The position numbers and the translations under genes are program-made. Of a stretch of DNA of 64,000 bases, positions 10,713 through 23,684 are shown one piece after another. The notes under the pieces are model-generated. The model was not told the origin of the DNA. It did no database searches and saw only the letters and a list, made by a program, of their open reading frames with translations. The DNA is from Capitella teleta (lineage: Eukaryota; Annelida; Polychaeta; Capitellidae), in NCBI GenBank assembly GCA_000328365.1, contig KB301771.1:529503-593502 (forward strand), read 5' to 3'. The stretch's first letter is position 1. Every line of letters starts with the position of its first letter.

Positions 10713-12542
10713 ACGGGACGCTCATCATTTCCATATCTGTACATGTTTTGCGCTTTGAAGTAAATTCCTTTTGTCATTCAGATCTCAGTTGCTTTTCACC
10801 AGAGACTTTCTCTCTCAAATTTGTTCAGCAAAAACCGATTTGGCAGGAGAAATCAATTATCCCTTTTTAATGGATATTGATTGATGATTCCATTGAATAC
10901 ATGTATGTAATTTATTTCCTTAAGCTCCATATTTTACACAAATGCACATGTAAATTCATCTACTGATGTTTCTTTGTACATGACATTGGAAACAGACTAC
11001 TCAAGAACAGATTTGTTATTGCGAGCCTACATTTTTCTGAATTTAGATTTAGATCTTTTTCACAGCAACTTTATTGTTCAAGTCAGGCAAGATAATGGCA
11101 GAGCGACCTAACTGAATAGTGAAGTGTGTGCGCTGTCGTGTTATCCATTACGCAAGGGTCAGCATCTGGCGTTCCACGGCCATTCTTTGACTTGTAATGA
11201 AAATCCAGCCCCAAAGCCTTAAATTTCGTGTTCGCGCCTATGGGAAAATGAGCCATGTGGCTATATCATGATCCAGTTCTCCACCAAAATTTAATATGAG
11301 ATGCCAATCCCTGCACAAGAGCAACATCAGCTTCTAAATCTCCATAATATATATCGTTGGTAATTTGACTCTACTACATATACATCATGTACTGCCTGAC
11401 ACAGCTAAAAAGAAACTGAGTGCATCTAACCGTCAATTGCAAGCCATCTTTGATGCCATGCAGTTATGACAAACTATTTCAGTTTGAAAATTTAGAAATT
11501 CAAAGAGCAAGAAATTGTTGCGAAAAGAATTTCTTTAATTTGAAACTCATGCGAAATAAAAGTGAGCCTGAAAAAGTCACTTAAACATTGCATCCAATGA
11601 AATATGAATAAAACAAGGGTGGAATAAAGGCCCCCCCATTAAAACCGAACATCAACTCCTTCCGCTAAAAAACATTATCTCTATAAAAATATACTGACTC
11701 TCCTCAAATGAATGACTGCTAAAACGTCCTATACCAAGTATGAGAAAAAAAGATAAGATCCATGAAAAAAAAAAAACCATAATAACTACAAAGGAGAGAA
11801 TTGATGATTTAAAAAAAGGAGTCATTATCACATCAATCAGAAGAATTGAGTGAAACTTATAAAAATATTGATCCGTAAAAAGAAATCAGTAGAAAAAAAC
11901 AAAAAAACAACGCAAACGAAATTGCACCCAAAAAGCTAATACAAAGAGTTTAAACAGGCACCCAGTATATTGAATAGTGAATACACACTAACACGTAATA
12001 CTGAAAACAAAAAGGACTTGAAAAACTTATAAATATTCCATGTTGCAAATATTGGAATAATACGATTATTTGTGAGAACTTTGTGATGTCCCTCTGTTAA
12101 AATAGAAGACATATCGAGAAAACACATCTGAACGCTAATCGTATAGAATTACTCTTAAAAAGCCATTTTGGGAGCACAGAAAATCCTGTGAAAACTATGA
12201 GTAGATTAAACCATGCCGTTACTCGACTAGAGAGGACCATAGTGTTACATGCCAGAGGAGAAGGAAAGGATGCATACAATAATTAATACACAGAGTATCA
12301 CAGAGAACGAGTAGTAGTGTGTTTTAGTCGCACAGGGGTCGTTATACAGGGAAATTGAGTCCTTCTCTGAAGGCAGAGAACTCATCGTCAGGGAGAAAAC
12401 TGCTATTCAAAAGTCATCAGGTTGTCTGGAGGCTGAAAAGAGAACAATTATGTGAGCATCAAATTTCTGAGACACAAAATGTTTTTCTCATTTTCATAGG
12501 TCAACAAGAACGAGTAACTTATTTAGCTAAGCATAGCACATT
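10713..12542. other. Intergenic between convergent PSMB7 and RALGPS
   Basis: AT-rich. It must hold the 3' ends of both convergent genes (PSMB7 reading right, RALGPS reading left). I could not place a polyadenylation signal with confidence. No repeats or RNA genes recognised. Confidence 0.5.
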
Positions 12543-15500
12543 TCAGGCTGAACACCCAAGTACAAAACAAACCTTGCTAGTGTCAGCTTTACATGCTGTG
12601 TCCAAATTCTGACACCAGTTTAATGCTTTAGGAATATCTCCACAGCGAAACTTATACGACGTTCCTAAAAGAAGCAAAATAAGATGTACACCAAAGAAAA
12701 CAAAATGAGCAAAAGCGCACCTCGTAATGGGTGCGTAAGTGTAAAAGAATCTGGATGAACAGGATTGTCGCCCATGACAACCATCCATCCAACGACAGAC
12801 ATCATCTTCGTGGGTTCCATCTTGAATGCTTCCCTTGTGTGACCTCGCAGACCTTTTAGGGGGAAGAAGAGGAGGTTGGTGTCCCACAGCGCCAACCAGT
12901 ACTTGACCCATCCTCCAATGGTTGGCCGCTTGCCGTTCTTCAAAAGCGTTTTACGTTTCACGCATCCTTCACAGATGTACTGCGCTTTAAAGTACTCCTC
13001 AGAAAGGCTGTTCAGAGTAAGTAGATCAGTTGAGAACAAAAAGAGAAGGAGGGAAATACAAACCTGATTTTGGGAACATCAGAATCGCCAGAGGATTCGT
13101 CAAATTCAACTGTGAACAAAATAAATTTTTTTTAGTAATTCAGAGTTTCCAGAAGAGACAAGAACTGACCAGCACCCGTAATGGAGCCTTCACTGGAGTC
13201 GATTGGCGACTCTTCTAGCACGCTGTCGTCCAGCAAATGCCGGATGCTGTGGGGTCCGGATCTCAGTCGACACGGCAGAGTGGCTGCTTTGTCTTTACTT
13301 AGCACACTGCACCAATACAAACCGTATTGAACCATTCAATATCAATCAACAAAGATATACTCACTCGGCTAAGTTTTTGGTTTTCCTATGCTGAGGCACA
13401 AAGGGAGAACAGCCCTGCGAGCGCTTCTCTTTCGGGGAATCTGTGTCAATAAATTTGGTCTTATTTGGAAGATCAAGGTCATCGCGTGACCCTTTGAAGG
13501 AGTTGGTGGCGGATGATGGTCCTGAGTTCTGCGTAGGAGGCTGTGGTTCTAAGCGAAGTGAAAGCCTAGATAAAGGAGACGAGTCAATGGTTTGAAAACG
13601 AGAGCTTTCAAAACTGCTCACTTGTAGTTGTCGTCTTCTACAAATTTCTGTAATTCTTCGATGTAACGTACTGACGTGAGATATCCTTGTACGTGTTGAA
13701 GTATGTGCAAGTGATCTGCAATTTATAAAAACCCAAAAAATTTTATACTTACAGAAGAAGGGCGCATAATGGAATCGTACCATAATTTGATTGCTGAAAT
13801 TCCGCAATCACTCTGAGAATGTTGTTCATTTGTGTTCGACGTGGAACCGACTCCAAGCCCCCGGAATGGGGGTGAGCAACGTCAATGTAGATCAGATCTG
13901 TAAGGTACAAGCCTGGAGGAAGAAGATAAAGGTTAAAATAAATTTGCCATGGTAACTCAAAGAAACTGACCCAAATAAGGGATGCACGGCAGCTTAACTC
14001 TCCCCATGTACTCTCGCAGTTGCTCTCGATTACTGTCCTCCGAGAAAAGATCAACAATTTTCTCGTACGCTGAGCGATCCCGCTTCGAAATAATCTGTGG
14101 AGGCAAGGGTCAGGATGAGTTTATAAGAGAACGGGGAAGACTTACAGCCCAGGTTTTAGCCAAACGGAAGATGGGAGCACTCTGGAGAGCAGATAAAACT
14201 GCCATGACCCCATGCAGGTTGTTCAGATCAAGGAGTTTCTGAAAATTGACCAAAACAATAGAATAATAAGAATTACACGCAGACTTTTGTCATAACTTAC
14301 CTTGGCTATTTTTATGAAATGAGAAAGGGCGTCTGAACGTGATTTACACGTTTTGCCTGCTAAAATTTCCCGCTGAACCCAAAAATTTACCTGAAGAGAT
14401 AAACAAAATTAAATTCAAAATACATTAAATATATTTCTCCTTGTAACTTACATGATTGAAACGCCGTGTAAACGCTACAACATTCGGTGCCCGTGTTAAC
14501 TTATCCTTTGTGGTCCAAGCACAGCTGGTTAGCTCCTGTTTTAAAGAATGCATTGTTGTCAAAATCTATTAATTGTATGAATAGTCAACTCACATCAGGT
14601 TGAATGGCCTGGAAAACTGGAAGATCCAACAAAGTGATTTGACTCTGAAAGTCAAAGGGAAAAAATAATAATGAAAAGCTTGTTCAGAAAGTAGAACAAA
14701 AATTCTCAAAACTCACAGCAAAATCTTCAGGTGCCACCCTCAGAACGTCAAAAATGACCGCGTCGTAACTTTTACTGGCTGCAGCATCCAATATATCCTG
14801 ACTGCCTCTACGATCCTGTAATTGATCAAATTCTAGAATCGAGGAATATCATGAATGGCCCAATACTGACCATAGACGGTGAAGACGAAGCTTCGTGACG
14901 GGGCGATCGGTGCACGGTACCCATGTCGGCATCCTCCTCCACCGCTGAGTTCACTTGGCCAGTCCTCTTCATCGAAGCCAAGGGAACTGGACGACCAGAG
15001 TTCAACACATCATCCTGCAACAGTACATCACGCTTATTCAACGGAAAAAACAACTCACAACAATTTAACCAGCTAATCCTCAACGAGCCGTTAAAATATT
15101 GCAACAATGACAACAGCTATACACTGATTGAACTGCATGTCCCAAATGACTGATAACAATGATAAGGCCTGATAAAGTGACGATTGGTCGGATGCTCCTA
15201 TCAAGATTTCCAATGAAACCAGACGGAAGATAGCTCGCGATGAGGATGTTATTCGTCGTACAGCAGATAGCAAATAAAAGACCAGCTTGCCTAAGACATA
15301 CGTCGATAATGCTCGATATATCCAACGGCTGTATCGATCTCCAAAACATATGGGTTTTGAAAACATATCACACTCAAGAGTCTCTCGTATTGATAAAGCA
15401 GTACAACTGAAATACCAAACGTGAGTTATATTCAACCATGGCGTAATCGACTCCCCTTATGACAAATAGGTGCACTAATTTCCTCGAGTCACGAGAGAGC

Positions 15501-18500
15501 ACAGCAATACGAAGGCTCAATAACAATAAATTTGAACCTTAATCCGACAGCCCGCACCCAGAGTACACGGGTTTTCATCTATAGATTCTATGCGTTGATG
15601 CATACAACATGTTATCCGGAAATGTTGCAAATGAAGTCAGTAAGAACTCACCGTACAAAGAAAATCCACAAGCTAATAAAATCAATAAGCTCATAATCAG
15701 ACGTTAACCTCATTGCACAACAATTACCACACTCTAACTCTTGGTAAATACCCGGTATTAAATGTTAACCCACGTGAATAAGCGGAACTACAAGAAGATA
15801 AACAACACCACGTACAAATAGCAGATAGATGCAGATTTTTCGCTCAGCGGCTGCACAACCGCAGCAGAATAAAGTAATTCACGCGCTGTGTACAAGGACG
15901 AAATGATGATTCCGCAACAACCTCTCGCTGACCAGAAACGCTGGGAAATCACCCAATTCCCATACCGAGTATTACTAATACACAGCCACCGGAGCATCCG
16001 ACACAATCGAAAAGTTGGCCGCGTGCCAGATAATATACGAGAACCGATATTACTTGCGCCGGATCAGACCAAAGGAACAGAACACAAGAAAACATGTCAG
16101 AAATATCGGAAAATCGGAACCCCTTGAACTAACCACACGATCCCGATCCATAGACATCAGTGCCAGGGAAATCCTACGAGTAATCGAACACAGCTCAACC
16201 TTTCCTCACCTTTATACAGGCATACGGATGATATGCAAGAGCAAATACACGTGCCTCACTCGAAGAACACACATATTGAAAACTTAACCCTGTTTGGCTG
16301 TAAAGTGTGAATGGACCGAGTTGCCTATTTAACCAAGCGTCGCAGTTCTCCGTGGGTAGAGATAAAAAGATGCGGGTGCCTTTTCATAACAGCGGGAGCT
16401 GTTGGATGAGATGATAGAAGTACGGTAACTGTCAAGTGCACATGCACTCAGACGCGGTTGAGAAAAACAAAACATATTATGAGTGGGGAAGAATAAAACG
16501 TGTTGACTTAAAGCTGTGTACTAGTAGTCATAACAGAGCAGTCTCTTTAATTTATTAACGTGTGTTAAAATTTTATGATATGAAATCAAGCAACTATGTG
16601 ATGTCACATAACACAATGTGAAGTTGTTTACCATATGTATAGCGAGTGACATGTCTCCCCGGGAGAACACATTGGACCATAGAGAATAAGGATGCATCTA
16701 CTGACAGACCCTTTACGTTGTCTCGGCGATACACCCGCCCCCTTAAAAAAACAAAACAAAAAACAAAAAACGCTATTTTCTTTCTGCCAATAACTACAAT
16801 ACACGAAATGACCCACATTATTAACGATTTTTATGTTAATTACAGCCCAACACAATATGCTCAATTAGGCCCAATTAGACCAAAACAGCAGCCGTTTCTC
16901 AGGATCAGACAATGAAAGCGATGGATGAGAAGTTTTGTGCCTAATTTGGCATGACTTCAACAGCCAACCATACTTTGTAAGTCAGTACAATGAGGACAAT
17001 GGGTGTTTCAATCGAATTCGAGAGCACCTCAACCTCCTCTAAGTCGTTGTTACACAGTCAGGTTGTAAATCTACATCTAACAGCACAGACTATTAATACT
17101 GATCGTAATCTATAATAGTCCTGATATCAATTTTATGATTTTGTGACCCTTTTTAGGAGTCTCTTGAGGCCTCCAAAAGCTGCAAATTAACTCTTGTACT
17201 TCGGTCCGAGGAGCTGGTAAAGTTCAGCATTGCTATAAGTGTTAATCTACAAGCACTTTCTCTTAAAGGGGATCTAGAATGGTATCAAAGCAAGGGGTTT
17301 AATTAAAACTTCGTTTTATTCATTACAGTGAATATACGTAATTTACGACCCTCATAGCTCAACAGAATAACCAAAATGAATCTGTGCTGTTGGAATAACT
17401 AAAATCACAGGCAATTAATTCTCATTAAGATTGTTGTCCCTTCACAATGAAAACACGCACACAGTTTAGTTCCTCATTCGTCGAGTAATTAACATGAATT
17501 GACGGTAAATCAAATTCCATCAACCAAAATCGATAACAACAACAGAAGCCGTACATCAAAAGAGCTATCAGAAAAACAAGACTTTTACAATAAATCTCCA
17601 AGAAGACCGAAGAAGCACGAAGAAGAAATAGGACACAATTCGATAAACCAGCTTACCAGATACAAACTGATAATTCTCACCTTCGATCCACAAATGTACA
17701 GTCGCATATTCGCGTATTCAGCGAGAAATCACCGCCTTCGACAGAGCGCTGATACGAAATGATATCAGACGAAAGACAACTCGCAAAAGTTTGTTATCAC
17801 GTCAAGTATGCACAAAGAATCTTAGTGATTTGAGTGATTTGTGATCTCAAGTGATTCTGATGACGAAAGTTAAAGAAGAGAAGAAAAATTCTATAAAAGA
17901 ACAGCAAGAAGCCGAGAAATGTCGTCACAAGAGTCAAGGATGGGAGGACTTTCAGCCCTCAACTTCTCAAGTACCGATGGCAGCACGGTTCAGCGCGCGA
18001 GCTATAATGACGGCAGTGATGCAAACGGCATGAATTAAATAGCAAGAAATTCTCAGAAACGGCAGATCTGCGTAAACATGGTCGCATATGCGATGGACTG
18101 ACGGGTCGAGTAAAAAAATAACAATAATAATGAGCGTAAAAATAAAGATAGCCAACAAAGAGTTGAGTGACCAGAATAATGCATGACTCAAAGAGAGTAA
18201 GAAACAAAGTCCGAACTGCTGTGGGAGTATACTACGCAATGCATGTTATGTAATACCTGGGTGTGCTTGAATTTCCATGACAGCGACCGAGCTCTGCGAC
18301 GTGACGCGGCTTGTACCTCCCGAGTGCCGACCCTGGCATGAGGGGGAGGGGGTGGCAGGCGGATCTCTGCCGGTGACGATCCCACGAAGCGAGTTCCGCA
18401 CGCGTATCCAACGAGGCGACAGGACAGCTGCTGCTGCTGCTGCTGCTGCTGTATCCACAGCTCGTCATCACTTCCAGAGCTGCCGGTCGAGTCTCCATCG

Positions 18501-18577
18501 TCGGTGGACTCATCTTCGCGACTACATCGCCACTCGTCAACAACCATCTCCGCCATCATTGACGACACAGCCAGCAC
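12543..18577 (-). CDS. RALGPS: Ral guanine nucleotide exchange factor with RasGEF and PH domains (RALGPS1/2-like)
   Basis: Exchange factor that activates Ral GTPases at membranes. Exons in gene order: 18257-18577 (tentative), 14871-15014, 14717-14815, 14594-14644, 14452-14535, 14301-14390, 14146-14238, 13971-14094, 13781-13912, 13622-13715, 13365-13565, 13170-13306, 13064-13109, 12721-13007, 12543-12664. Phases agree throughout; 674 residues with the first exon, about 567 without (human 557-583). RasGEF/CDC25 domain about 170-420: [81 protein letters not shown] proline motif PFVPQHR near 468 matches the SH3-binding PxxP site of vertebrate [14 protein letters not shown] follows, then a PH domain about 552-660 ([20 protein letters not shown]). 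RasGEF exons lack the REM module, as in the family. The 3.2-kb first intron and the poly-Gln first exon are less certain. Confidence 0.93.
15015..18256. other. Large presumed first intron of RALGPS
   Basis: Lies between the tentative first exon and the exon at 14871-15014; both junctions are phase 0. No embedded gene is recognised. The short open frames at 15888-16287 and 17499-17762 show no domain. If the upstream exon is wrong, the true first exon lies somewhere in here. Confidence 0.45.
18427..18451 (-). repeat. CAG repeat coding eight glutamines
   Basis: A pure trinucleotide run in the tentative first RALGPS exon. It follows an acidic, serine-rich stretch ([20 protein letters not shown]), so residues about 43-50 of the model are poly-Gln. 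It is likely length-variable. Confidence 0.7.
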
Positions 18578-20148
18578 TAAGAGAGCGACGAATGCAACAG
18601 CTCAGAACACAGAGATAAAGGCTGGCCACTAGCAGCTAGCCAGCGCTGATAACATGCACCACGTTATCTCTTGCTACAACGTACAGCAGAATTAGCGCTG
18701 AGCAGCAGCGAAGCTTGATCTCAAGACCTGTACGATCAGATCCCACTCGCAAACACACGCACATCTGACCCATTTGTTACATAAGCCCCTGTAACGGGGC
18801 CCTAATGCGCCTAAACCAGATGGGCATAAACACACGGGGGCTGAAGGCGCAGTTCATTACGTCAACATGTATACATTATACAGAAAACGCTCCACCCCTC
18901 TCCTTCGAGGCAGCATTATGTACAGAGCATGTCACAGCCAGACGAGGCAAGTGCCAACTTTATTGTCAGCATAATAATCGCAATTAAACCTAGCCTACAA
19001 CATCCGTGATTCGTGCATCTTTCATCAACGCTGACCCCGGGCCAAGTGCCGGCCAGTGCTGGTCAGTGCTTGGAGCTACGCCGATCGAAGAACATGGCTG
19101 ACAATCACGGAACTAGGCACGCGGAGAGGAGAGGTGGGAAAGGAATTATTCGCATTTATCCCCGGGCATGAAAATCCGAGAGAGAGTCGCGTATTCGAAT
19201 CGGTACTTGGAGGTTCAGAATGTCATCAGGAATTAATCATGTGCATGACATCATTTACAAGTATGTAAACATGAACAATAGTCCACAAGCTATTGTGTAT
19301 TTTGAAATAATTAATTTGAGGATCAAAGTTCAACAGAAAAACTGTAAAGTACGCACCAGTCTCCATGGAGCAACAAATCAGAATTCTGATCCAAATACTG
19401 AAAGTTTAATAGCTAATACTCATTAACAACACATGGGAACAGGGCCAGTTGACAGAGAGCACTTGGTCAATAATCATAACGCACAGACAGCAAATCATAA
19501 CGCACCAAGCGACGAGGAGTGACCCCGACCTCACAGCGTTACCTTCAAGATGTCCACAAAGGAAGACGAATAAAAAAGTAGAGAATTATAGCAGACTATG
19601 AAACGGGGATAAACGGGAAGCTGCCAAGGACATCGGCCGAATGAAACAGGCGCAAACAAGTCCCTGGATCATGCTGAATGTTCATGCTCCCCACAATCAC
19701 CAGCGCACTAACTCGTTACGTGGAGAAAAAGGAGGAGGAGAGATTGAGAGATTGAATTAATTCCCAACAACACGGCAGCTAAATTGCTGACTCCGGATGC
19801 ATGAACCGGCCCAAGGTCATCCTGATCCGTGTCCTGGCCCAGATCAGTGACCTCAATGAGTGACCTCATTCTGGCTCAATGAGTGGAGCCTAAGGCAAAC
19901 AACAAAGGCCTCTGTGTAATCTGTGCTCACTGCATTTACTGTTATTTTACTTCCCTCTGGGCTGAGGCAATGACAAGGCCACTTGTACTAAGTAACACTG
20001 TTTAGTGAACCAGCTAAAAGTTATTTGTAGGAGTAAATAAAATAAATTATACAATTTAGTTTATCACATTCGGGTGGGGAAAAATTCAGTCTAAGAATGT
20101 CTGACTGAAAAAGTTGAAACAGCATTTCTGAAAGTAATACAATTTTAC
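18578..20148. other. Upstream region of RALGPS, no gene recognised
   Basis: Should contain the RALGPS promoter on the minus strand. Two copies of AATCATAACGCAC at 19472-19484 and 19493-19505 match the repeat at 4640-4682. No coding exon recognised. Confidence 0.4.
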
Positions 20149-20369
20149 CAGAGGAAGAATAATGAGTGGACATGTCTCGTGAACGCAAATTTTCTCAATT
20201 CAGGATGGTCAGCTCAAGCACCAGTTCCCACTTAACATGTGTTTCCCTTTTACCTAGCTGAACAAAAATCACTTTCAGCAATCAGCCATTTTTCAAGAAA
20301 ATTCGCTCTTGAGCCGAGAGACCGCCCCATAGGCTTTTACCCACATGTCCACTCTCATTATTCTTCCTG
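20149..20369. mobile_element. Small inverted-repeat element (MITE-like)
   Basis: Begins CAGAGGAAGAATAATGAG (followed by TGGACATG) and ends with the near reverse complement (CATGTCCACTCTCATTATTC then TTCCTG), an inverted repeat of about 24 bp with small indels. 221 bp long, no coding capacity. I could not see a clear target duplication, so the superfamily is not assigned. Confidence 0.65.
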
Positions 20370-20989
20370 TATCATTATACATGGCCATTAGTCATATGGC
20401 ACTAATGAATTAATCATATTGGAAATGGCAGACTGCCAGATTCATCGGTTTTTAGAGACACAATGGTTTTTGACATGACGCCATTAAGAAGTGTTAATTA
20501 TTATTAGTAAACAACATAGTTATAAAACGACTAGAAAAGGAAAGTAAAATGACAGGAAACAAAAGAAACTCACCAGAAAAACAAATGAAGCTGTTTGGGA
20601 GCGAAGGGAAGATGAAAGTAGGAACGGCTCACAGCATTCTGAAGAACACGAGAAAAAGGCAACATTACAACAAGGAGAAGAATCAGAAGATAATGCAGCA
20701 TATTTCGTGCCAGAAGAATTGAATCACCGAAACATCCCTCCTCCTCACTGATAAGTCTGATATCAATTTAATAGCATAGAATGAGCATTCTTAAGCTGGC
20801 TTCTGATTTTCTTTTGGGATAAGATTCAGTTCAGTGAATCAGCACTTACAGCTTTCAAAGTAATTCAGGACATTATTGCATTTGCAGAGGTTCACAAGGA
20901 TCAGTGTTTCTGTCATGGAATACTGAATAGTGAATATTTGAGCATGCAACGTATCAGTCATCTCTGCTCAGGGGACTGGATGTTTGGTT

Positions 20990-21150
20990 CGTATTAACAG
21001 AAAGTTCGAGCAATGCGTAGTTCGCATTATCCGATGAACCTGCTATGTATAAAAGATACCAATCTGGAGGGGATCCAACAAATAGTTCTATATAACCGGA
21101 AGTTCTATATATCGCGAGTTCGTAATAGCGAGCTTTGACTATATTCAAGT
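20990..21150. repeat. Pogo/Tigger-like terminal repeat fragment
   Basis: Contains iterated TTCGnnATA-type motifs (GGTTCGTATTAACAG, GTAGTTCGCATTATCCG, ATATATCGCGAGTTCGTAAT), the pattern of Tigger/pogo-type Tc1-mariner sub-terminal repeats. Only one end is visible. Confidence 0.4.
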
Positions 21151-21365
21151 TTATGGTTTTAATTGTCATATGTTTAGAATTCTAACATATTGATAGGCCT
21201 AGGCTTCTATAATAGTTACTGTGATACGTCATAACACACCAGTAGTTAATTAATGACTCCTGCATCAACACTTTATGCCTGGATTTAGATTTCAGAGTGA
21301 AAACAAATGTGGCCAACAGGGTCCTCACCAGCCCGAAATGAAAGCACTTTTTGGAACAACACACT

Positions 21366-21422
21366 GTTGAGCAGCCACTGCAGTACGGGGGTCTGGAGGC
21401 ATGCTCCCCCGGGTAGATTTTC
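21366..21422. repeat. Dispersed G-run/C-run palindromic motif, copy 1
   Basis: GGGGGTCTGGAGGCATGCTC followed by CCCCGGGT. A similar block (GGGGGTCCTGGGGGCATATT then CCCCCCG) is at about 47432-47460, and both are preceded by GCAGCCA. Probably fragments of one interspersed family. Confidence 0.5.
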
Positions 21423-22903
21423 AACTTATACTGCTAAAACATACAAATTTGTCACGGCAGAAAGATTTAAACCCAGATAAAATTGTGGGAATGTACTGCT
21501 CAAGATCAGTAAAATAACTTTAAAATTAATTAATCAATTCCCTAAAATAAGTCTCAAACACACTAAAAGTAGATACATACTGTACATCAAAACTACTTTA
21601 CCAAATAAATGAAACTATGCCAATCAACTTAGATCAGCTAAATAGGATTCAATCAGATTGGTTTGATTAATTAGCACAAATTTATCCTCAGTGTATAGCC
21701 ATGTACTACAATAAAGTATGTCTGAACAGTCCACAATCCAATCTTCTTGGCTTTTAAATTTTATCTCATGTACGAGATAAGGTCACCAAATGTAAAGTTA
21801 ATCTAAATTGAATTAGGCAATCTCCTTGCCATGTATTATCAAAAGGCCATTAAGAGGACCAGACCATGTACTGGAGGCCCATCATGCATATAATTATATA
21901 TCCTGTTATAGAACCATCAAGCAATTTGGGGAAGCCAAAAATGATCCTGAACTACTGCTTCGCCTTTTTTCAGTCCTAAATTCCAATATTTCAGCAACAT
22001 CTAGTTCTATCAGAGAAGCCAAGCTGGATAAGAACTGTGAACAACATTGCTGGATTCATATTGATTTTTAGGTTTCTAATTATCAATATTATAATATAGA
22101 GTCTTGGAAAGAGACTATGGATAGCAATTCTCATTTTGATTTGTAAATTTTAGAATGCCGAGGCCCAAGTTGATCAGGATTAGTAAAATAAGTTTTGGTC
22201 TACTAAATTTCTTGTGGTAAAAATCGTGAGGATTACTGTATTTACCGATTACCATTAAGTTAGTTATTAAGGTAGCTGCATTCAGTAGCATTGGTACGAG
22301 ACTATTATTAAGTATGATTAACATTCTACCCAAAATGTGTGGAGCCTATTGTACCGAATTGCTCCACACACCCGTCCCACTTGAGCCAAGAATGATATGG
22401 CGTGAAACAACATGAAAGAGCGCTAGGCCCTCGCAAATACGCTAGAATTATTCTTCACATCTTTAACCCCTTAAAGACCAACATTTCCAAACCCGATATC
22501 TTTCAAATTGTTCATAAAATTGACTTTTCATGAGTTTTAACAATGTTTACGCTAAAAATCCGCGTGCTTTGTGTGTGTGCATGCGCATGCGCAAACAAAA
22601 GCGGATGTCTATAAAACAACCTAGAGACTTTGGTGGATATAGCAATGGTTTGGAGGTTCTCAACACTAGCGCACAGCGTACTTTTTTCTTTCCACATTTT
22701 GACATTTTTTGCAATGGACAATGATCACAATGTAGTACTCGCAACAGGAAAATGGACAAGTATCTTACATGCTTGTCACAGTTAGTTTTCTTATTTATTC
22801 TAAGTCATGGCTTCAAGTCGCCAAATGCAAGAAGTGGGCATTTATAAGGATGGTGTTGATGGCATAGCTACAATCACATCTGGTTTTCACATACGGGCAT
22901 TCC
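21423..22903. other. Non-coding stretch, no gene recognised
   Basis: AT-rich. The tandem GCATGCGCATGCGCAA at about 22580 resembles an NRF-1-type promoter motif, but no convincing gene start is attached to it. Confidence 0.4.
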
Positions 22904-22911
22904 GTTAGCGT

Positions 22912-23384
22912 CAGGGCTGGGTGGATATCCGTATCCGCGATCCGTCGGATTTTGGGTGTGTTTAGTACTATCCGTTATCCGTGTTTCAGCACGGATAGTT
23001 AAAACACAGATAGTGCAAAATTGAAGTGAAAAATAGGGAAAAATACTCAAAATAGCCTACACTGATAAGGAATCCACCTCTGTGAAATCGACAGGCAAGC
23101 AAGCTGTCTGCATGTGCGATGCCTCTTTAAACTTATTCTGAATGTTTCTTTTATAGAAATGTACAAGAAACAAGAAGGATGAAAGTAGTAGGTCAAGGTC
23201 GCTTGTCTTTAACTGCTGCAGGTAGACCATGGCTTTGGCGCTCACAGCGTGTGCCAGGCGCTGGGCCATTACGCTGCAGGTGCATGCTCCCATGTTTGGG
23301 CATAAATATCCGTGTCCGTACCCGTCGGATATTAGTAACACGAATATCCGTTATCCGTGTTGAAGCACTATTCACCCAGCCCTT
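22912..23384. mobile_element. Non-autonomous hAT-like element
   Basis: Begins CAGGGCTGGGTGGATA and ends TATTCACCCAGCCCTT, an imperfect inverted repeat. It is flanked by GTTAGCGT (22904-22911) and TTTAGCGT (23385-23392), a 7/8 match consistent with an 8-bp hAT duplication. Repeated ATCCGTTATCCGTG motifs near both ends look like transposase-binding repeats. 473 bp, no transposase. Confidence 0.75.
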
Positions 23385-23684
23385 TTTAGCGTGAAGTGTT
23401 TTTAATGGCAATTATCTCATGCAAAAGTTTTTGTTTTTCACAAAAAGCTTTCATATGGTTTGTAAGTTTTTCTATTTGGCACATGAAGATGTTTTTTGAA
23501 TTGCCTGTAGGATAGGGAATCCATCTGAATCCTTGTAATTACTCCTGCTTCTGCTGTAACCACTTTCACAACCACTGGTGTGCATGAGTTTCATGGGTTG
23601 TTGACTCATACTGTGACTGAATAAAAGTGCATATATGCAAATGTATATTCTTGCACTGTGGGGCTGGATTAACGTAAGTAAAAG

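Noticed and set aside
18232-18618. Poly-Ala and other long frames on both strands over the CTG run
   Set aside because: Triplet repeats keep all frames open. Only the minus-strand poly-Gln frame fits a start codon, donor and phase with RALGPS.
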